Below are positions 50,440-59,242 of a stretch of 64,000 nucleotides of DNA, piece by piece. Position numbers and translations under genes: made by a program. Numbering within the stretch: the stretch's first letter is position 1; each line of letters opens with the position of its first letter. The notes under the pieces were generated by a model. The model was not told the DNA's origin and searched no databases. It worked only from the letters and a program-made list of their open reading frames with translations. The stretch comes from Nonomuraea maritima (GTDB lineage Bacteria > Actinomycetota > Actinomycetes > Streptosporangiales > Streptosporangiaceae), in assembly GCF_900100395.1 (NCBI RefSeq), contig NZ_FNFB01000001.1, forward strand, positions 124,001 through 188,000, given 5' to 3'.

Positions 50440-51305
50440 CCGTTCTCGTCGAGGTAGTCGCGCCAGGAGCGCTTCGGCTGCCAGCCGAGCAGCCGGTGCG
50501 CCTTGGCGCACGAGATGCCGGAGGCGTCGGGACGGGCCAGCGGGCGCAGCTGGATGCGGCCGCCGTGGTAGCGCCGCAGTACCTCGGCGAAGTCGTGGCC
50601 GCCCGCGTTGTCCGGCGAGGCGATGTAGAACACCTCGTGGCCGGGCAGGTTCGACTCGGTGGCCAGCACGATCGCGTCCGCGAGGTCGTAGACGTCGATG
50701 TAGCTCCACAGCCCCGCCCCGCTCTCGGAGGCGTCGCGCACCTGCGGGCCGAGGTTGCGCTCGTAGTTGCCCTCCCACTGCACCCAGCTCGGGCGCAGCG
50801 AGATGCACCGGATGTCGGAGCGGCGCACGGCGGCGTCCATGAGCTGCTCGCCGAAGTGCTTGGCCAGCGCGTACGGGTCCTGCGGCCGGATGGGGTGCTC
50901 CTCGTCGACCGGCGCGTAGTCGGGCACGAACGGACGCTCGGGGAAGAAGAAGCCGGGCACGGTCTCGCTGGAGATGTTCACGAACCGCGACACGCCGAGG
51001 CGTACCGCGGCCTCGATCATGTTGAACGTCGCCATGAGGTTGTTCTGGAACACCACGTGCGGCGGGTTGGCCGTGGGGTCGGGGATGGCGGCGGCGTGCA
51101 CGACCGCGTCGGCGTCGCGGGTCACGGCGTACGCGGCTCCCGCGTCGGTCAGGTCGGCCTGCTGGTAGCGCGGTGCGTCGGGCTCCGACCGTTCCCACAC
51201 GGGACGGGTCACGTCCACCGCGGTCACCTCGTGCCCGGCCTCGGCCAGCGCCTTGACCGCGGCGCTGCCGACCTTGCCGTGGGCTCCGGTCACAACCACG
51301 CGCAT
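50421..51305 (-). CDS. NAD-dependent epimerase/dehydratase (uronate dehydrogenase-like)
   Basis: The 294-residue extended SDR begins RVVVTGAHGKVGSAAVKALA, has the catalytic YxxxK in DPYALAKHFGEQLMDAAV, and ends with WQPKRSWRDYLDE. Parts such as VVFQNNLMATFNMIEAAVRL, VNISSETVPGFFFPE and LRPSWVQWEGNYERN resemble hexuronate dehydrogenase-like and 3-beta-HSD-like proteins. ATG 51305 precedes the gene; upstream on the other strand is the palindrome at 51397. Substrate undetermined. Confidence 0.88.
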   Translation of the reverse strand: MRVVVTGAHGKVGSAAVKALAEAGHEVTAVDVTRPVWERSEPDAPRYQQADLTDAGAAYAVTRDADAVVHAAAIPDPTANPPHVVFQNNLMATFNMIEAAVRLGVSRFVNISSETVPGFFFPERPFVPDYAPVDEEHPIRPQDPYALAKHFGEQLMDAAVRRSDIRCISLRPSWVQWEGNYERNLGPQVRDASESGAGLWSYIDVYDLADAIVLATESNLPGHEVFYIASPDNAGGHDFAEVLRRYHGGRIQLRPLARPDASGISCAKAHRLLGWQPKRSWRDYLDENGHDLER

Positions 51306-51396
51306 GAGTGCTCCTTGCGGGTCCTGGTGCGGACGTACCGGATCAATGTAACGCGGGGTCCTGAGGACGCCGCTGACGGGTTCCTGTGCCGCACAC

Positions 51397-51426
51397 CATA
51401 ATCGTCAGGATATCCTGACGATTATG
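51397..51426. promoter_or_regulatory. 30-bp perfect palindrome overlapping a start codon
   Basis: The left arm CATAATCGTCAGGAT is followed directly by its exact reverse complement ATCCTGACGATTATG. The last three bases are the ATG of the gene at 51424. It is AT-rich relative to its surroundings. A protein bound here would block both RNA polymerase and, in a leaderless transcript, the start of the gene itself. Confidence 0.85.
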
Positions 51427-51900
51427 ACGTTGAAGCTGGCAGACATCCCCGACCATGAGGGTTTCGTCGCCCCGGTGCTCCCCGGCGGCGAGCTCTCCCC
51501 CTCCCCCAGCGCCTTCACCAAGGACTTCGTCGGCTACCAGGCCACGTGCTCCTGCGGATGGACCGACCGGCGCCGCTACCCGGCGACGCCGGAGGGCGCC
51601 AAGGAGGCGGAGTACCGGTGGTGGAGCCGGCACGCGGCGCCCACCAGCGCGCAGGCGCCGCCGAACTGGCTGGTCGTCAAGTCCGACCTGCTCTGCCGGC
51701 AGATCGTGAATCTCACGGGCGAACGTCCGCTCGCCGCCCTCGCGCTGCTCGCCCAGGTGGAGAGCTGGCAGCGCACGCTGCTCGACCAGGCCGTCACGGC
51801 GGCCAGGAAGAACGGCGCCTCCTGGGCCGAGGTGGGCCAGGCGATGGGCGTCTCCAAGCAGTCAGCCCACGAGCGGTTCAAGGACCACGTCGACGCGTGA
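51424..51900 (+). CDS. hypothetical HTH-type protein under a palindromic operator
   Basis: The 158-residue protein has an N-terminal part with CSCGWTDRRRYPATPEGAKE (possible metal Cys pair) and a C-terminal HTH-like segment AARKNGASWAEVGQAMGVSK followed by QSAHERFKDHVDA. The HTH pattern suggests DNA binding. The ATG is the last triplet of the 30-bp palindrome, which suggests autoregulation. There is no Shine-Dalgarno sequence. I do not recognise the family. Confidence 0.75.
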   Translation: MTLKLADIPDHEGFVAPVLPGGELSPSPSAFTKDFVGYQATCSCGWTDRRRYPATPEGAKEAEYRWWSRHAAPTSAQAPPNWLVVKSDLLCRQIVNLTGERPLAALALLAQVESWQRTLLDQAVTAARKNGASWAEVGQAMGVSKQSAHERFKDHVDA

Positions 51901-51908
51901 GGGCCGGC

Positions 51909-52289
51909 TCAGCCGGAGCGGTCCAGGATGACGGCGAGGGTGGTCTCGCTGAGCAGGCGGTCCTCGTGGTCGCGCAGTTCGGCCCAGATGCCCTCCAGCG
52001 GGGCGGCCGCCTTGGGGAAGGGCCGTCCGACCGGGTCCACGCCCTCGGTGACGCGGATGACGTCGGCGAGGGCGATCCGGGTGGCCGGGCGGGCGAGCCA
52101 GTAGCCGCCGTCGGGTCCACGCTGGCTGTGGATGAGGCCGGCCCGGCGCAGCTGGAGCAGGATGTTGTCGCAGAACCGGCGGGGGATGTCCTGGGAGGCG
52201 GCGATCTGCTCGGCGCGCATGGGCCCGTCGGCGGACGCCAGGGCGAGCATGGCGCCGAGCGCGTACTGGGTACGTGCGGAGATTCTCAT
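51909..52289 (-). CDS. Rrf2-family transcriptional regulator
   Basis: This 126-residue protein has an Rrf2 winged HTH: MRISARTQYALGAMLALASA, EQIAASQDIPRRFCDNILLQ, LRRAGLIHSQRGPDGGYWLA and ALADVIRVTEGVDPVGRP. The three Cys that bind the Fe-S cluster in IscR/NsrR-type members are missing, so it is closer to CymR-type regulators of sulfur metabolism. ATG 52289. It is downstream of the TauE-type gene on the same strand (89 bp), so it is probably co-transcribed and self-regulated via the site at 53332. Confidence 0.9.
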   Translation of the reverse strand: MRISARTQYALGAMLALASADGPMRAEQIAASQDIPRRFCDNILLQLRRAGLIHSQRGPDGGYWLARPATRIALADVIRVTEGVDPVGRPFPKAAAPLEGIWAELRDHEDRLLSETTLAVILDRSG

Positions 52290-52378
52290 GGGCGTGGGCA
52301 CCGTGACCCCGGTGCCCGGCCCGTCCCCCGAAGGGCCGGGCCGGGCGTGGGCGGGAACCGGGGCAGGCGCGTACGGCC

Positions 52379-53317
52379 TCACGCGGAGGCCTGCTCCTCC
52401 TCCCCGGACCGGGTGCGCAGCGCGCTCTCGACCGCTTCGACCGACTCGTTCTCCTTGTCGCGGCGGTACTCGCGGACGGAGTAGACGATGGCTCCGACCC
52501 AGACGATGGCGATGGCGATGTAGGCCACCGTCTGGACCCCGGTGGCGGCGTCGATCCAGTCGCTGCGCAGCAGCGTGCGGACGTTGGTGAGGATGATCAG
52601 ACCGCCCACGGCCGAGCCGAGGATGCGCGGCGGGATGTGACGGACGAGCCAGGCGGCGAGCGGCGCGGCGAGCACGCCGCCGACGAGGAGCACCGCGACC
52701 CAGGCGAAGTCGATGTTCTCCGAGCCGAGGCCGACGAAGAAGCCGATGCTGGCGGCGATGGCGATGATGAACTCGCTGGTGTCGATGGAGCCGATCACCT
52801 TGCGCGGCTCCATGCGCCCGCTGGCCAGGATCGCCGGGGTGCCGACCGGGCCCCAGCCGCCGCCGCCCGTGGCGTCCACGAAACCGGCCACGAGGCCGAG
52901 CGGGCCGAGGAAACGCTTGCGCAGCGGCTTGCCGAGGTTGCCGCGGGGCAGCCCGAACGCGGTGAAGCGGACCAGGATGTACGCCCCCAGCGCCAGCAGG
53001 ATCAGCGACATCACCGGCGCCGCCACCTCGGTGGACAGGCTGGACAGGAACGTGGCGCCCGCGAAGGAGCCGACCGCTCCCGGGATGCCGATCTTGGCCA
53101 CGACCTTCCAGTCGACATTGCCGAAGCGCCAGTGGGAGATGCCCGAGGCGAGCGTGGTGCCGATCTCGGCCAGGTGGACGGTGGCCGACGCGGCGGCCGC
53201 GTTCGTGCCGATGGCGAGCAGCAACGTGCTGGAGGTCACGCCGTAGGCCATGCCCAGGCTGCCGTCGACGAGCTGCGCCGCGAAGCCGACCAGCCCGAGG
53301 AGGATGAGCGCTCGCAC
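52379..53317 (-). CDS. TauE/SafE family sulfite/sulfonate exporter
   Basis: The 312-residue membrane protein has eight or more helices and the TauE pattern ILLGLVGFAAQLVDGSLGMA, then YGVTSSTLLLAIGTNAAAAS (first duplication), ATGGGGWGPVGTPAILASGR (second). Such proteins move sulfite, sulfonates or sulfoacetate, or other anions. GTG 53317 follows AAAGGGGAGATC; ATG 53356 would place the operator inside the gene. The adjacent Rrf2 regulator supports a role in sulfur balance. Confidence 0.9.
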   Translation of the reverse strand: MRALILLGLVGFAAQLVDGSLGMAYGVTSSTLLLAIGTNAAAASATVHLAEIGTTLASGISHWRFGNVDWKVVAKIGIPGAVGSFAGATFLSSLSTEVAAPVMSLILLALGAYILVRFTAFGLPRGNLGKPLRKRFLGPLGLVAGFVDATGGGGWGPVGTPAILASGRMEPRKVIGSIDTSEFIIAIAASIGFFVGLGSENIDFAWVAVLLVGGVLAAPLAAWLVRHIPPRILGSAVGGLIILTNVRTLLRSDWIDAATGVQTVAYIAIAIVWVGAIVYSVREYRRDKENESVEAVESALRTRSGEEEQASA

Positions 53318-53331
53318 GATCTCCCCTTTCT

Positions 53332-53346
53332 CTACTTTATAAGTAG
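53332..53346. promoter_or_regulatory. Rrf2-type operator CTACTT-TAT-AAGTAG
   Basis: A perfect 6-bp inverted repeat around a 3-bp centre lies 14 bp before the GTG of the TauE gene. It is strongly AT-rich in GC-rich DNA, like known Rrf2/CymR operators, and the Rrf2 gene lies in the same transcription unit. Confidence 0.8.
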
Positions 53347-53511
53347 GGTTAATCATTTATGGCGGGAATCGTTTCGTCAACCCCCTCCCGGACCCGCGTC
53401 ACGGTCACGTTCCCGCCGGCTCTCCGCCAAGCCGATCCCGGACGGCGCATACATCGGCCCCGTCGCGGCATGGGGCCCTCATCCGGCGCGAACGCGAGAG
53501 CGAGGACGAGG

Positions 53512-54168
53512 ATGATCGAGGTGATCGGGGCCGGGCTGCCCCGCACCGGCACCCTGTCGCTCAAGGGCGCGCTGGAGCGGCTCGGGTTCGGCCCCTGCTT
53601 CCACATGGAGGAACTGCGCGCCCATCCGGAGCTGGTCGATCGCTGGCTGCCCGACACGCCGGCCACCAGGGAGGGCTGGGAGCGGGTGTTCGCCGGCTAC
53701 CGGTCGTGCGCCGACTGGCCGGCCTCGTTCTTCTGGCGTCCGCTGGCCGAGGCGTTCCCCGAGGCGAAGGTGATCCTCACCGTCCGCGACCCCAGGAGCT
53801 GGTACGACAGCTTCCGCGCCATGATCCGGCTGCGCGTCGCGACCATGGCCGCCGTGGCGCCCTCGCCGGAGGAGCTCGCCTTCCGGACGCGGTTCGCGCG
53901 CATCCAGCCGCTGCTGCGGCGCATCGCGGGCGAGACCTTCTGCGTGGGCGGGTTCCCCTACCGGATGCCGTCGAGGAAGCAGGCCACGGCGGCGTTCGAG
54001 CGGCACGCGCAGGCCGTCGCCGACGCCCTGCCGCCCGACCGGCTGCTGGTCTTCGACGTGCGGGAGGGGTGGGGGCCGCTCTGCGCCTTCCTCGGGGTGG
54101 CCGTGCCCCCCGCGGAGCCGTTCCCCCGGCTGAACGAACTCAAGGCACGGTGCAGGACCGGCCCGTGA
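53512..54168 (+). CDS. sulfotransferase family protein
   Basis: This 218-residue protein has the PAPS-binding 5'-phosphosulfate loop EVIGAGLPRTGTLSLKGALE and the 3'-phosphate region VILTVRDPRSWYDSFRAMIR, as in the large bacterial/eukaryotic family of NAD-dependent epimerase-like sulfotransferases (DUF-like SulfoT class). It may transfer sulfate to a lipid or a small molecule. ATG 53512 with GAGGACGAGG is preferred to the open frame from 53359. It is divergent from the TauE-Rrf2 operon. Confidence 0.85.
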   Translation: MIEVIGAGLPRTGTLSLKGALERLGFGPCFHMEELRAHPELVDRWLPDTPATREGWERVFAGYRSCADWPASFFWRPLAEAFPEAKVILTVRDPRSWYDSFRAMIRLRVATMAAVAPSPEELAFRTRFARIQPLLRRIAGETFCVGGFPYRMPSRKQATAAFERHAQAVADALPPDRLLVFDVREGWGPLCAFLGVAVPPAEPFPRLNELKARCRTGP

Positions 54169-54175
54169 GACGGGA

Positions 54176-56359
54176 TCAGGCGTGCGTACGGGCCAGGAGG
54201 AGGGCGATGTCGTCCTCGGCGGGCCGCCCGCCGACCATGCCGACCATGCCCTCGATCACCTCGGCGCACGCGCTCTCCAGCGGCCGCGAGCACCCCTCCA
54301 GGACGGTACGCAGCCGTTCCATGCCGGCGTCCAGGTCCCTCTCGCGGGTCTCGATGAGGCCGTCGGTGTAGAGGGCGAGCGTGCTGCCGGGGGCGAGGTC
54401 GAGCTCGACCGCCTGGTAGGCGCCGAAGCCGAGGCCGACCGGGGTGCCGCTGGGCAGGTCGACGAGACGCGCCTCGCCCGACGGGTCCACGAGCACGGGT
54501 GGCGGGTGCCCCGCCGCGGCCATGACGCACCGCCGGGTGACCGGGTCGTAGACGGCGTACACGCAGGTGGCCCCGATCACGGTGATCGGCAGCCCGTCGA
54601 CGACGCCGTTCTCCTGGGCCTGCCGTACGACGTGGTCGTCGAGGTGGGCGAGGACCTCCTCGGGGGACATCCCCACGGAGGCGAGGGCGCGGATGGCGGT
54701 GCGCATGCGTCCCATCGCGGCGGCGGCGTTGATGCCGTGGCCGGACACGTCGCCGACCACGACCGCCGTCCGGCCGTCCTCGAGCGGGATCGCGTCATAC
54801 CAGTCGCCGCCGACGCCGCCACGGGTGCCGGACGGCAGGTAGCGCGAGGCCACCTCCACGCCCTTGCCGCCCCGGAGGTTGCGCGGCAGGAGGTCGCGCT
54901 GGAGCGCGAGGGCGGTGGTGCGCTCCCGGGTGTACCGGAGCGCGTTGTCCAGGCTGAGCGCCGCACGGGTGGCGAGCTCCTCGGCCACGACCAGGTCGTC
55001 AGGGGTGAACGACACCGGGTTGTCATGGCGGGCCAACAGGGTGGTGCCGAGGGTCTCGCCACGGGCCCGCAGCGGGACGACCATCAGACTGTGCATCCCG
55101 GTGTCCATGACGACTCTGGCCCGCCGGCGGTCGCCCGCCAGCCAGTTGCCGGGCGACTTGTCCAACACCCACTCGCAGTGCGGCCTGCCCGTGGCGAGGG
55201 CCCGCGCGACCGGCGAGTCCTCGCCCACGAAGATCGGTTCTCCGACCGCGTGGACCGACTCGGGCAGCCCGTCGCGGCCGGAGGCCACGGCCGCCCGGCG
55301 GAACACGGGGACGCGCGGCCCGTCGCCCTGCGGCCGCTGCTGGGCGTCCTCGTCCAGGAGCACCGACTCGGCGAGGTCCACCGTGATGAAGTCGGCCAGC
55401 GCGGGCACGGCGAGGTCGGCCATTTCCTGCGCCGTCTTCCTGATGTCGAGCGTGGTGCCGACCCGGATGCTGGCCTCCCGGATGACGGCCAGCTGGTCGC
55501 GGGCCACGCTGCTGGAGATGTCGATGGCCATGGTGCAGATGCCCAGCGGCCGGCCGTTCAGCCCGTCGAGGCGGTACACCGAGGTCGACAGCGTGCGCGC
55601 CTCGCTGCCGTCGGGCGCCTTCCACCGGGTCTCGCGGTCGAGCTGCGGCGTGCCGTCGGCGAGCAGCCGCCGCATGGCCCGGCGGGGCACCTCGACGTCG
55701 ACGCCTGGCAGGGGCTCGTCCAGCGAGCGGCCCAGCTCGTAGTGCGGGAAGACGTTCCGCAGGCGCTCGGCCGCCTTGTTCAGCCAGACCAGCCGCAGGT
55801 CGAGGTTCCAGACGGCCATGGCGACGGGGATGTGACCGACGAGCGACTCCAGCAGCGAGCCCCTCAGCTCGGCCAGGTCGCACAGCGGGGTCGCCCGCAT
55901 GACCCAGCCCTCGCGTGCCCCGCCGGAGAAGCGGTCGCCCTCGTGGCGCACGGCGATCGGGCTGCCGTCGCGATGGCGCAGCTCGGTGATCCCGGCCCAG
56001 CTGTCGTCGTCGCCGTACGCGCTCAGCCAGGCCCGCATGCCCGCCTCGCCGTCGCCGCCCAGCAGCAGGCCGCTGGGCCGGTGCACGACCTCGGCGGCCC
56101 GGTAGCCGAACAGCTCCTCGGCGGACGGGCTCCAGCCGATGATGACACCCTCGGCGTCGATCATGTAGACGGCGGACGAGCCGTCGCCCACCATGTCGCC
56201 CATCATGTCGTTGCCCGACAGGCCGCCTACGGCCGGCTCGCGGGACGGCCGGGCGGCGAGGTCGGGGCGCAGGCCCCACGTGGCTTTCCAGGTCCGGGGA
56301 AAGGCGTTGCCCATGGGCGGTTGGCCGCCTCTCACGGCGCCGCCGGGGTCAGACGTCAT
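54176..56359 (-). CDS. PAS-PAS-GAF-SpoIIE serine phosphatase
   Basis: The 727-residue signalling protein has a first PAS domain (about 55-160, VYMIDAEGVIIGWSPSAEEL), a second PAS (about 170-290, AVWNLDLRLVWLNKAAERLR), a GAF domain (about 305-480) and a C-terminal PP2C/SpoIIE phosphatase (about 500-727, GVGGDWYDAIPLEDGRTAVV, VGDVSGHGINAAAAMGRMRT, GSTLALYTDGLIETRERDLD). These usually dephosphorylate a STAS anti-anti-sigma factor; one is encoded at 62400. ATG 56359 overlaps the GH15 stop. Confidence 0.92.
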   Translation of the reverse strand: MTSDPGGAVRGGQPPMGNAFPRTWKATWGLRPDLAARPSREPAVGGLSGNDMMGDMVGDGSSAVYMIDAEGVIIGWSPSAEELFGYRAAEVVHRPSGLLLGGDGEAGMRAWLSAYGDDDSWAGITELRHRDGSPIAVRHEGDRFSGGAREGWVMRATPLCDLAELRGSLLESLVGHIPVAMAVWNLDLRLVWLNKAAERLRNVFPHYELGRSLDEPLPGVDVEVPRRAMRRLLADGTPQLDRETRWKAPDGSEARTLSTSVYRLDGLNGRPLGICTMAIDISSSVARDQLAVIREASIRVGTTLDIRKTAQEMADLAVPALADFITVDLAESVLLDEDAQQRPQGDGPRVPVFRRAAVASGRDGLPESVHAVGEPIFVGEDSPVARALATGRPHCEWVLDKSPGNWLAGDRRRARVVMDTGMHSLMVVPLRARGETLGTTLLARHDNPVSFTPDDLVVAEELATRAALSLDNALRYTRERTTALALQRDLLPRNLRGGKGVEVASRYLPSGTRGGVGGDWYDAIPLEDGRTAVVVGDVSGHGINAAAAMGRMRTAIRALASVGMSPEEVLAHLDDHVVRQAQENGVVDGLPITVIGATCVYAVYDPVTRRCVMAAAGHPPPVLVDPSGEARLVDLPSGTPVGLGFGAYQAVELDLAPGSTLALYTDGLIETRERDLDAGMERLRTVLEGCSRPLESACAEVIEGMVGMVGGRPAEDDIALLLARTHA

Positions 56360-58194
56360 CCGAGGGCCTGGTCGAGGTTGAAGGCGGCGCTGATCAGCGC
56401 GAGGTGGGTGATGGCCTGCGGGAAGTTGCCGAGCTGCTCGCCGGTGTGGCCGATCTCCTCGGCGTAGAGCCCGAGGTGGTTGGCGTAGGTCAGCATCTTC
56501 TCGAAGGCCAGGCGGGCCTCGTCGAGGCGGCCCGCGCGGGCCAGGGCCTCGACGTACCAGAAGGAGCAGATGGAGAACGTGCCCTCGGGGCCCTCCAGCC
56601 CGTCGGGGCTGGCCAGCGGATCGTAGCGGTAGACCAGCGAGTCGGACACCAGCCCGTCGCCGAGCGCGTCCAGGGTGGACAGCCATCGGGGGTCGGTCGG
56701 CGAGACGAACTTCGCCAGCGGCATCATCAGGATCGAAGCGTCCAGGACCTCGTCGTCGAAGTGCTGGACGAACGCCTGCAGCGGCTCCGACCAGCCGTGC
56801 CGCATGATGTCGCGGTAGATCGTGTCGCGCGCCTGCCGCCAGCGCACGATGTCGGCGGGCAGGCCGCGCTGGCCGGCGATCCGCATCGCGCGCTCGATGG
56901 CGACCCAGCACATCAGCCGCGAGTAGACGAAGTTCTTGCGCCCGCCACGGGTCTCCCAGATGCCCTCGTCGGGCTGGTCCCAGTTGTTGCTGACCCAGTT
57001 GACCAGCGTGCACACCTCCTGCCAGCGGTCGTGGGAGATCGGCCGGCCCCACTTGTTGTAGAGGTAGATCGAATCGATGAGAGCTCCGTAGATGTCGAGC
57101 TGGAGTTGTTCGGCGGCGGCGTTGCCGATCCTTACGGGCGCGGACTTCCGGTAGCCCTCCAGATGGTTCAGCTCCTGCTCCGGCAGGTCCTCCCGGCCGT
57201 CGATGCCGTACATGATCTGCAGGGGCGGGGCGGGGTTGTCGGCGTCGCAGGCGAGCGACACGTGCTTGGACAGAAAGCCCATGAACGCCTCGGCCTCGTC
57301 GACGAAGCCGAGCCGGAGCAGGGCGTAGACGCAGAACGCGGCGTCGCGGACCCACACGTACCGGTAGTCCCAGTTGCGCGGGCCGTACAGCTGCTCGGGG
57401 AGGCTGGTCGTGGGCGCTGCGACGATGCCGCCGCTCGGGGCGTACGTGAGCAGCTTCAGGGTGAGGGCGGAGCGGTGGACGACCTCCCGCCACCGGCCCC
57501 GGTACCGCGAACGCGACAGCCACTGGCGCCAGAACCGGACGGTGTCGCCGAACTCCTTCTCGGCCTCCTCGACGGGGCATCCGCGCGGCTCGACGCTCCC
57601 TCCGACGCGGTCGAGGGCGAACACCGCGAAGTCACCCTCGCGCAGCGTGAACCGGCTCCAGACGTCCTGGCCGTCGGTCTCGAGCGGCACGCTGGCGAAC
57701 AGCGCGAGCGTGAGGGTGGGCGAGGCGAAGGTGATGCGCGAGCCGTCCTGCTGCACCGTGTGCGGCTGGCGGGCGTAGTCGAAGCGAGGGGCGATTCTGG
57801 CACGGAACGGGATCGCGCCGCGCACGCAGGAGACGCGGCGGATGAGCCGGTGCCGGTCCGCCTCCTGGGCGTCCTCCGGGATCGGCATGAAGTCCTGGAT
57901 CTCGCCCACGCCGTCACTGGCGAAGAACCGGGTGATGAGGACGTTGGTGTCAGGGAAGTAGAACTGCTTCGTGGTCGCGGGGATGTCCGCGCAGAGCTCG
58001 AACGCGCCGCCCTTGTCGGCGTCCAGCAGCGAGCCGAACACGCTGGGCGAGTCGAACCTCGGGCAGCAGTACCAGTCGATGGTGCCGTTGGTGCCGACGA
58101 GCGCGACCGTGCGAAGGTCACCAATCAGGCCGTGCTCGCCGATCGGCAGGTATCGGCAGTCACCAGGGCTGTCCCGAATCCCATTTGTCCGCAT
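56356..58194 (-). CDS. glycoside hydrolase family 15 (glucoamylase/trehalase-like)
   Basis: The 612-residue protein has the GH15 N-terminal beta-sandwich (LPIGEHGLIGDLRTVALVGT, NGTIDWYCCPRFDSPSVFGS) and the (alpha/alpha)6 catalytic barrel (GPRNWDYRYVWVRDAAFCVY, GIWETRGGRKNFVYSRLMCW, EGTFSICSFWYVEALARAGR). It has no signal peptide, so it is intracellular, as in actinobacterial trehalases of this family. ATG 58194. The stop overlaps the start of the SpoIIE gene, coupling their expression. Confidence 0.93.
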   Translation of the reverse strand: MRTNGIRDSPGDCRYLPIGEHGLIGDLRTVALVGTNGTIDWYCCPRFDSPSVFGSLLDADKGGAFELCADIPATTKQFYFPDTNVLITRFFASDGVGEIQDFMPIPEDAQEADRHRLIRRVSCVRGAIPFRARIAPRFDYARQPHTVQQDGSRITFASPTLTLALFASVPLETDGQDVWSRFTLREGDFAVFALDRVGGSVEPRGCPVEEAEKEFGDTVRFWRQWLSRSRYRGRWREVVHRSALTLKLLTYAPSGGIVAAPTTSLPEQLYGPRNWDYRYVWVRDAAFCVYALLRLGFVDEAEAFMGFLSKHVSLACDADNPAPPLQIMYGIDGREDLPEQELNHLEGYRKSAPVRIGNAAAEQLQLDIYGALIDSIYLYNKWGRPISHDRWQEVCTLVNWVSNNWDQPDEGIWETRGGRKNFVYSRLMCWVAIERAMRIAGQRGLPADIVRWRQARDTIYRDIMRHGWSEPLQAFVQHFDDEVLDASILMMPLAKFVSPTDPRWLSTLDALGDGLVSDSLVYRYDPLASPDGLEGPEGTFSICSFWYVEALARAGRLDEARLAFEKMLTYANHLGLYAEEIGHTGEQLGNFPQAITHLALISAAFNLDQALG

Positions 58195-58307
58195 GCAACC
58201 AAAATAGGCAACGATCAGCAGGCTCCACGCCTGCTGGACGTCAAGGAACCAGCAGGACTTCGTAGATCACGGCCACACTTGACCTTGAATGCGCTTCACG
58301 CGCCACG

Positions 58308-59177
58308 ATGGTCACCATGCACACCCCCATCCCCACCCGCACCCTCGGCGACCTCAGGGCCGGCGCCATCGGGCTGGGCGCCATGCCCATGTCGGTGGCC
58401 GGCCACATGCCCGGCGAGGACCGCTCGGTCCGCACCGTCCTCGCCGCCCTGGACGCCGGGGTGACGCTGGTCGACACCGCCGACGTGTACTGCCCCTCCC
58501 CCGCCGAGGTGGGGCACAACGAGCGCCTGGTCGCCCGCGCCCTGTCGCTGTGGGGCGGCGACGCCGGCTCGGTGCTGGTGGCGACCAAGGGCGGGCACGT
58601 CCGCACCCCCGGCGGCTACGAGGTGGACGGCAGCCCTGCGCACCTGAAGCGCGCCTGCGACGGCTCGCTCAAGGCGCTCGGAGTGGACAGCATCGGCCTG
58701 TACCAGCACCACCGCCCCGACCCGCAGGTGCCGTACGAGGAGAGCATGGGGGCGCTGAAGGAGTTGCACGACGCCGGCAAGATCCAGCGGGTCGGCATCT
58801 CGAACGCCGACCCTGCGCAGATCAGGCTGGCCCGCTCGATCCTCGGTGACCGCCTGGTGAGCGTGCAGAACAAGTACTCCCCCGGCTTCCGTTCCAGCGA
58901 GCCGGAGATCGACGTGTGCGAGGAGCTCGGCCTGGCGTTCCTGCCGTGGTCGCCGCTCGGCGGCGTCGGCCGCACCGGGAGCATCGCGCCCGTCTACGCC
59001 GAGGTCGCCGCGGCGCGCGGCGTCTCGCCGCAGCAGATCTGCCTCGCCTGGGAACTGGCCCGCAGCCCCGTGGTCATCCCCATCCCTGGCGCGAGCCGGC
59101 CTGAGACCATCCTCGACTCCGTCGCCGCGGCCCGCCTCGAGCTGGACGACGACGAACTGGCCCGTCTGAACGGCTGA
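58308..59177 (+). CDS. aldo/keto reductase
   Basis: This 289-residue NADPH-dependent reductase has the catalytic tetrad: Asp and Tyr in LVDTADVYCPSPAEVGHNER, Lys in VLVATKGGHVRTPG and His in SIGLYQHHRPDPQVPYEESM. The cofactor end is VVIPIPGASRPETILDSVAA. ATG 58308 is used; ATG 58317 is possible. It is divergent from the GH15 gene. The substrate is unknown. Confidence 0.9.
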   Translation: MVTMHTPIPTRTLGDLRAGAIGLGAMPMSVAGHMPGEDRSVRTVLAALDAGVTLVDTADVYCPSPAEVGHNERLVARALSLWGGDAGSVLVATKGGHVRTPGGYEVDGSPAHLKRACDGSLKALGVDSIGLYQHHRPDPQVPYEESMGALKELHDAGKIQRVGISNADPAQIRLARSILGDRLVSVQNKYSPGFRSSEPEIDVCEELGLAFLPWSPLGGVGRTGSIAPVYAEVAAARGVSPQQICLAWELARSPVVIPIPGASRPETILDSVAAARLELDDDELARLNG

Positions 59178-59242
59178 CGGAAGGGGTCAGGACGGTGCCA
59201 CGGCTACAGGTACGGGCCGGCGAATGTCCTAGACTGCCACGA

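Noticed and set aside
56360..57580. N-terminal extension of the SpoIIE phosphatase frame to 57580
   Set aside because: It is low-complexity Arg/Pro sequence opposite-frame to the GH15 gene, and PAS homology starts only after 56359.
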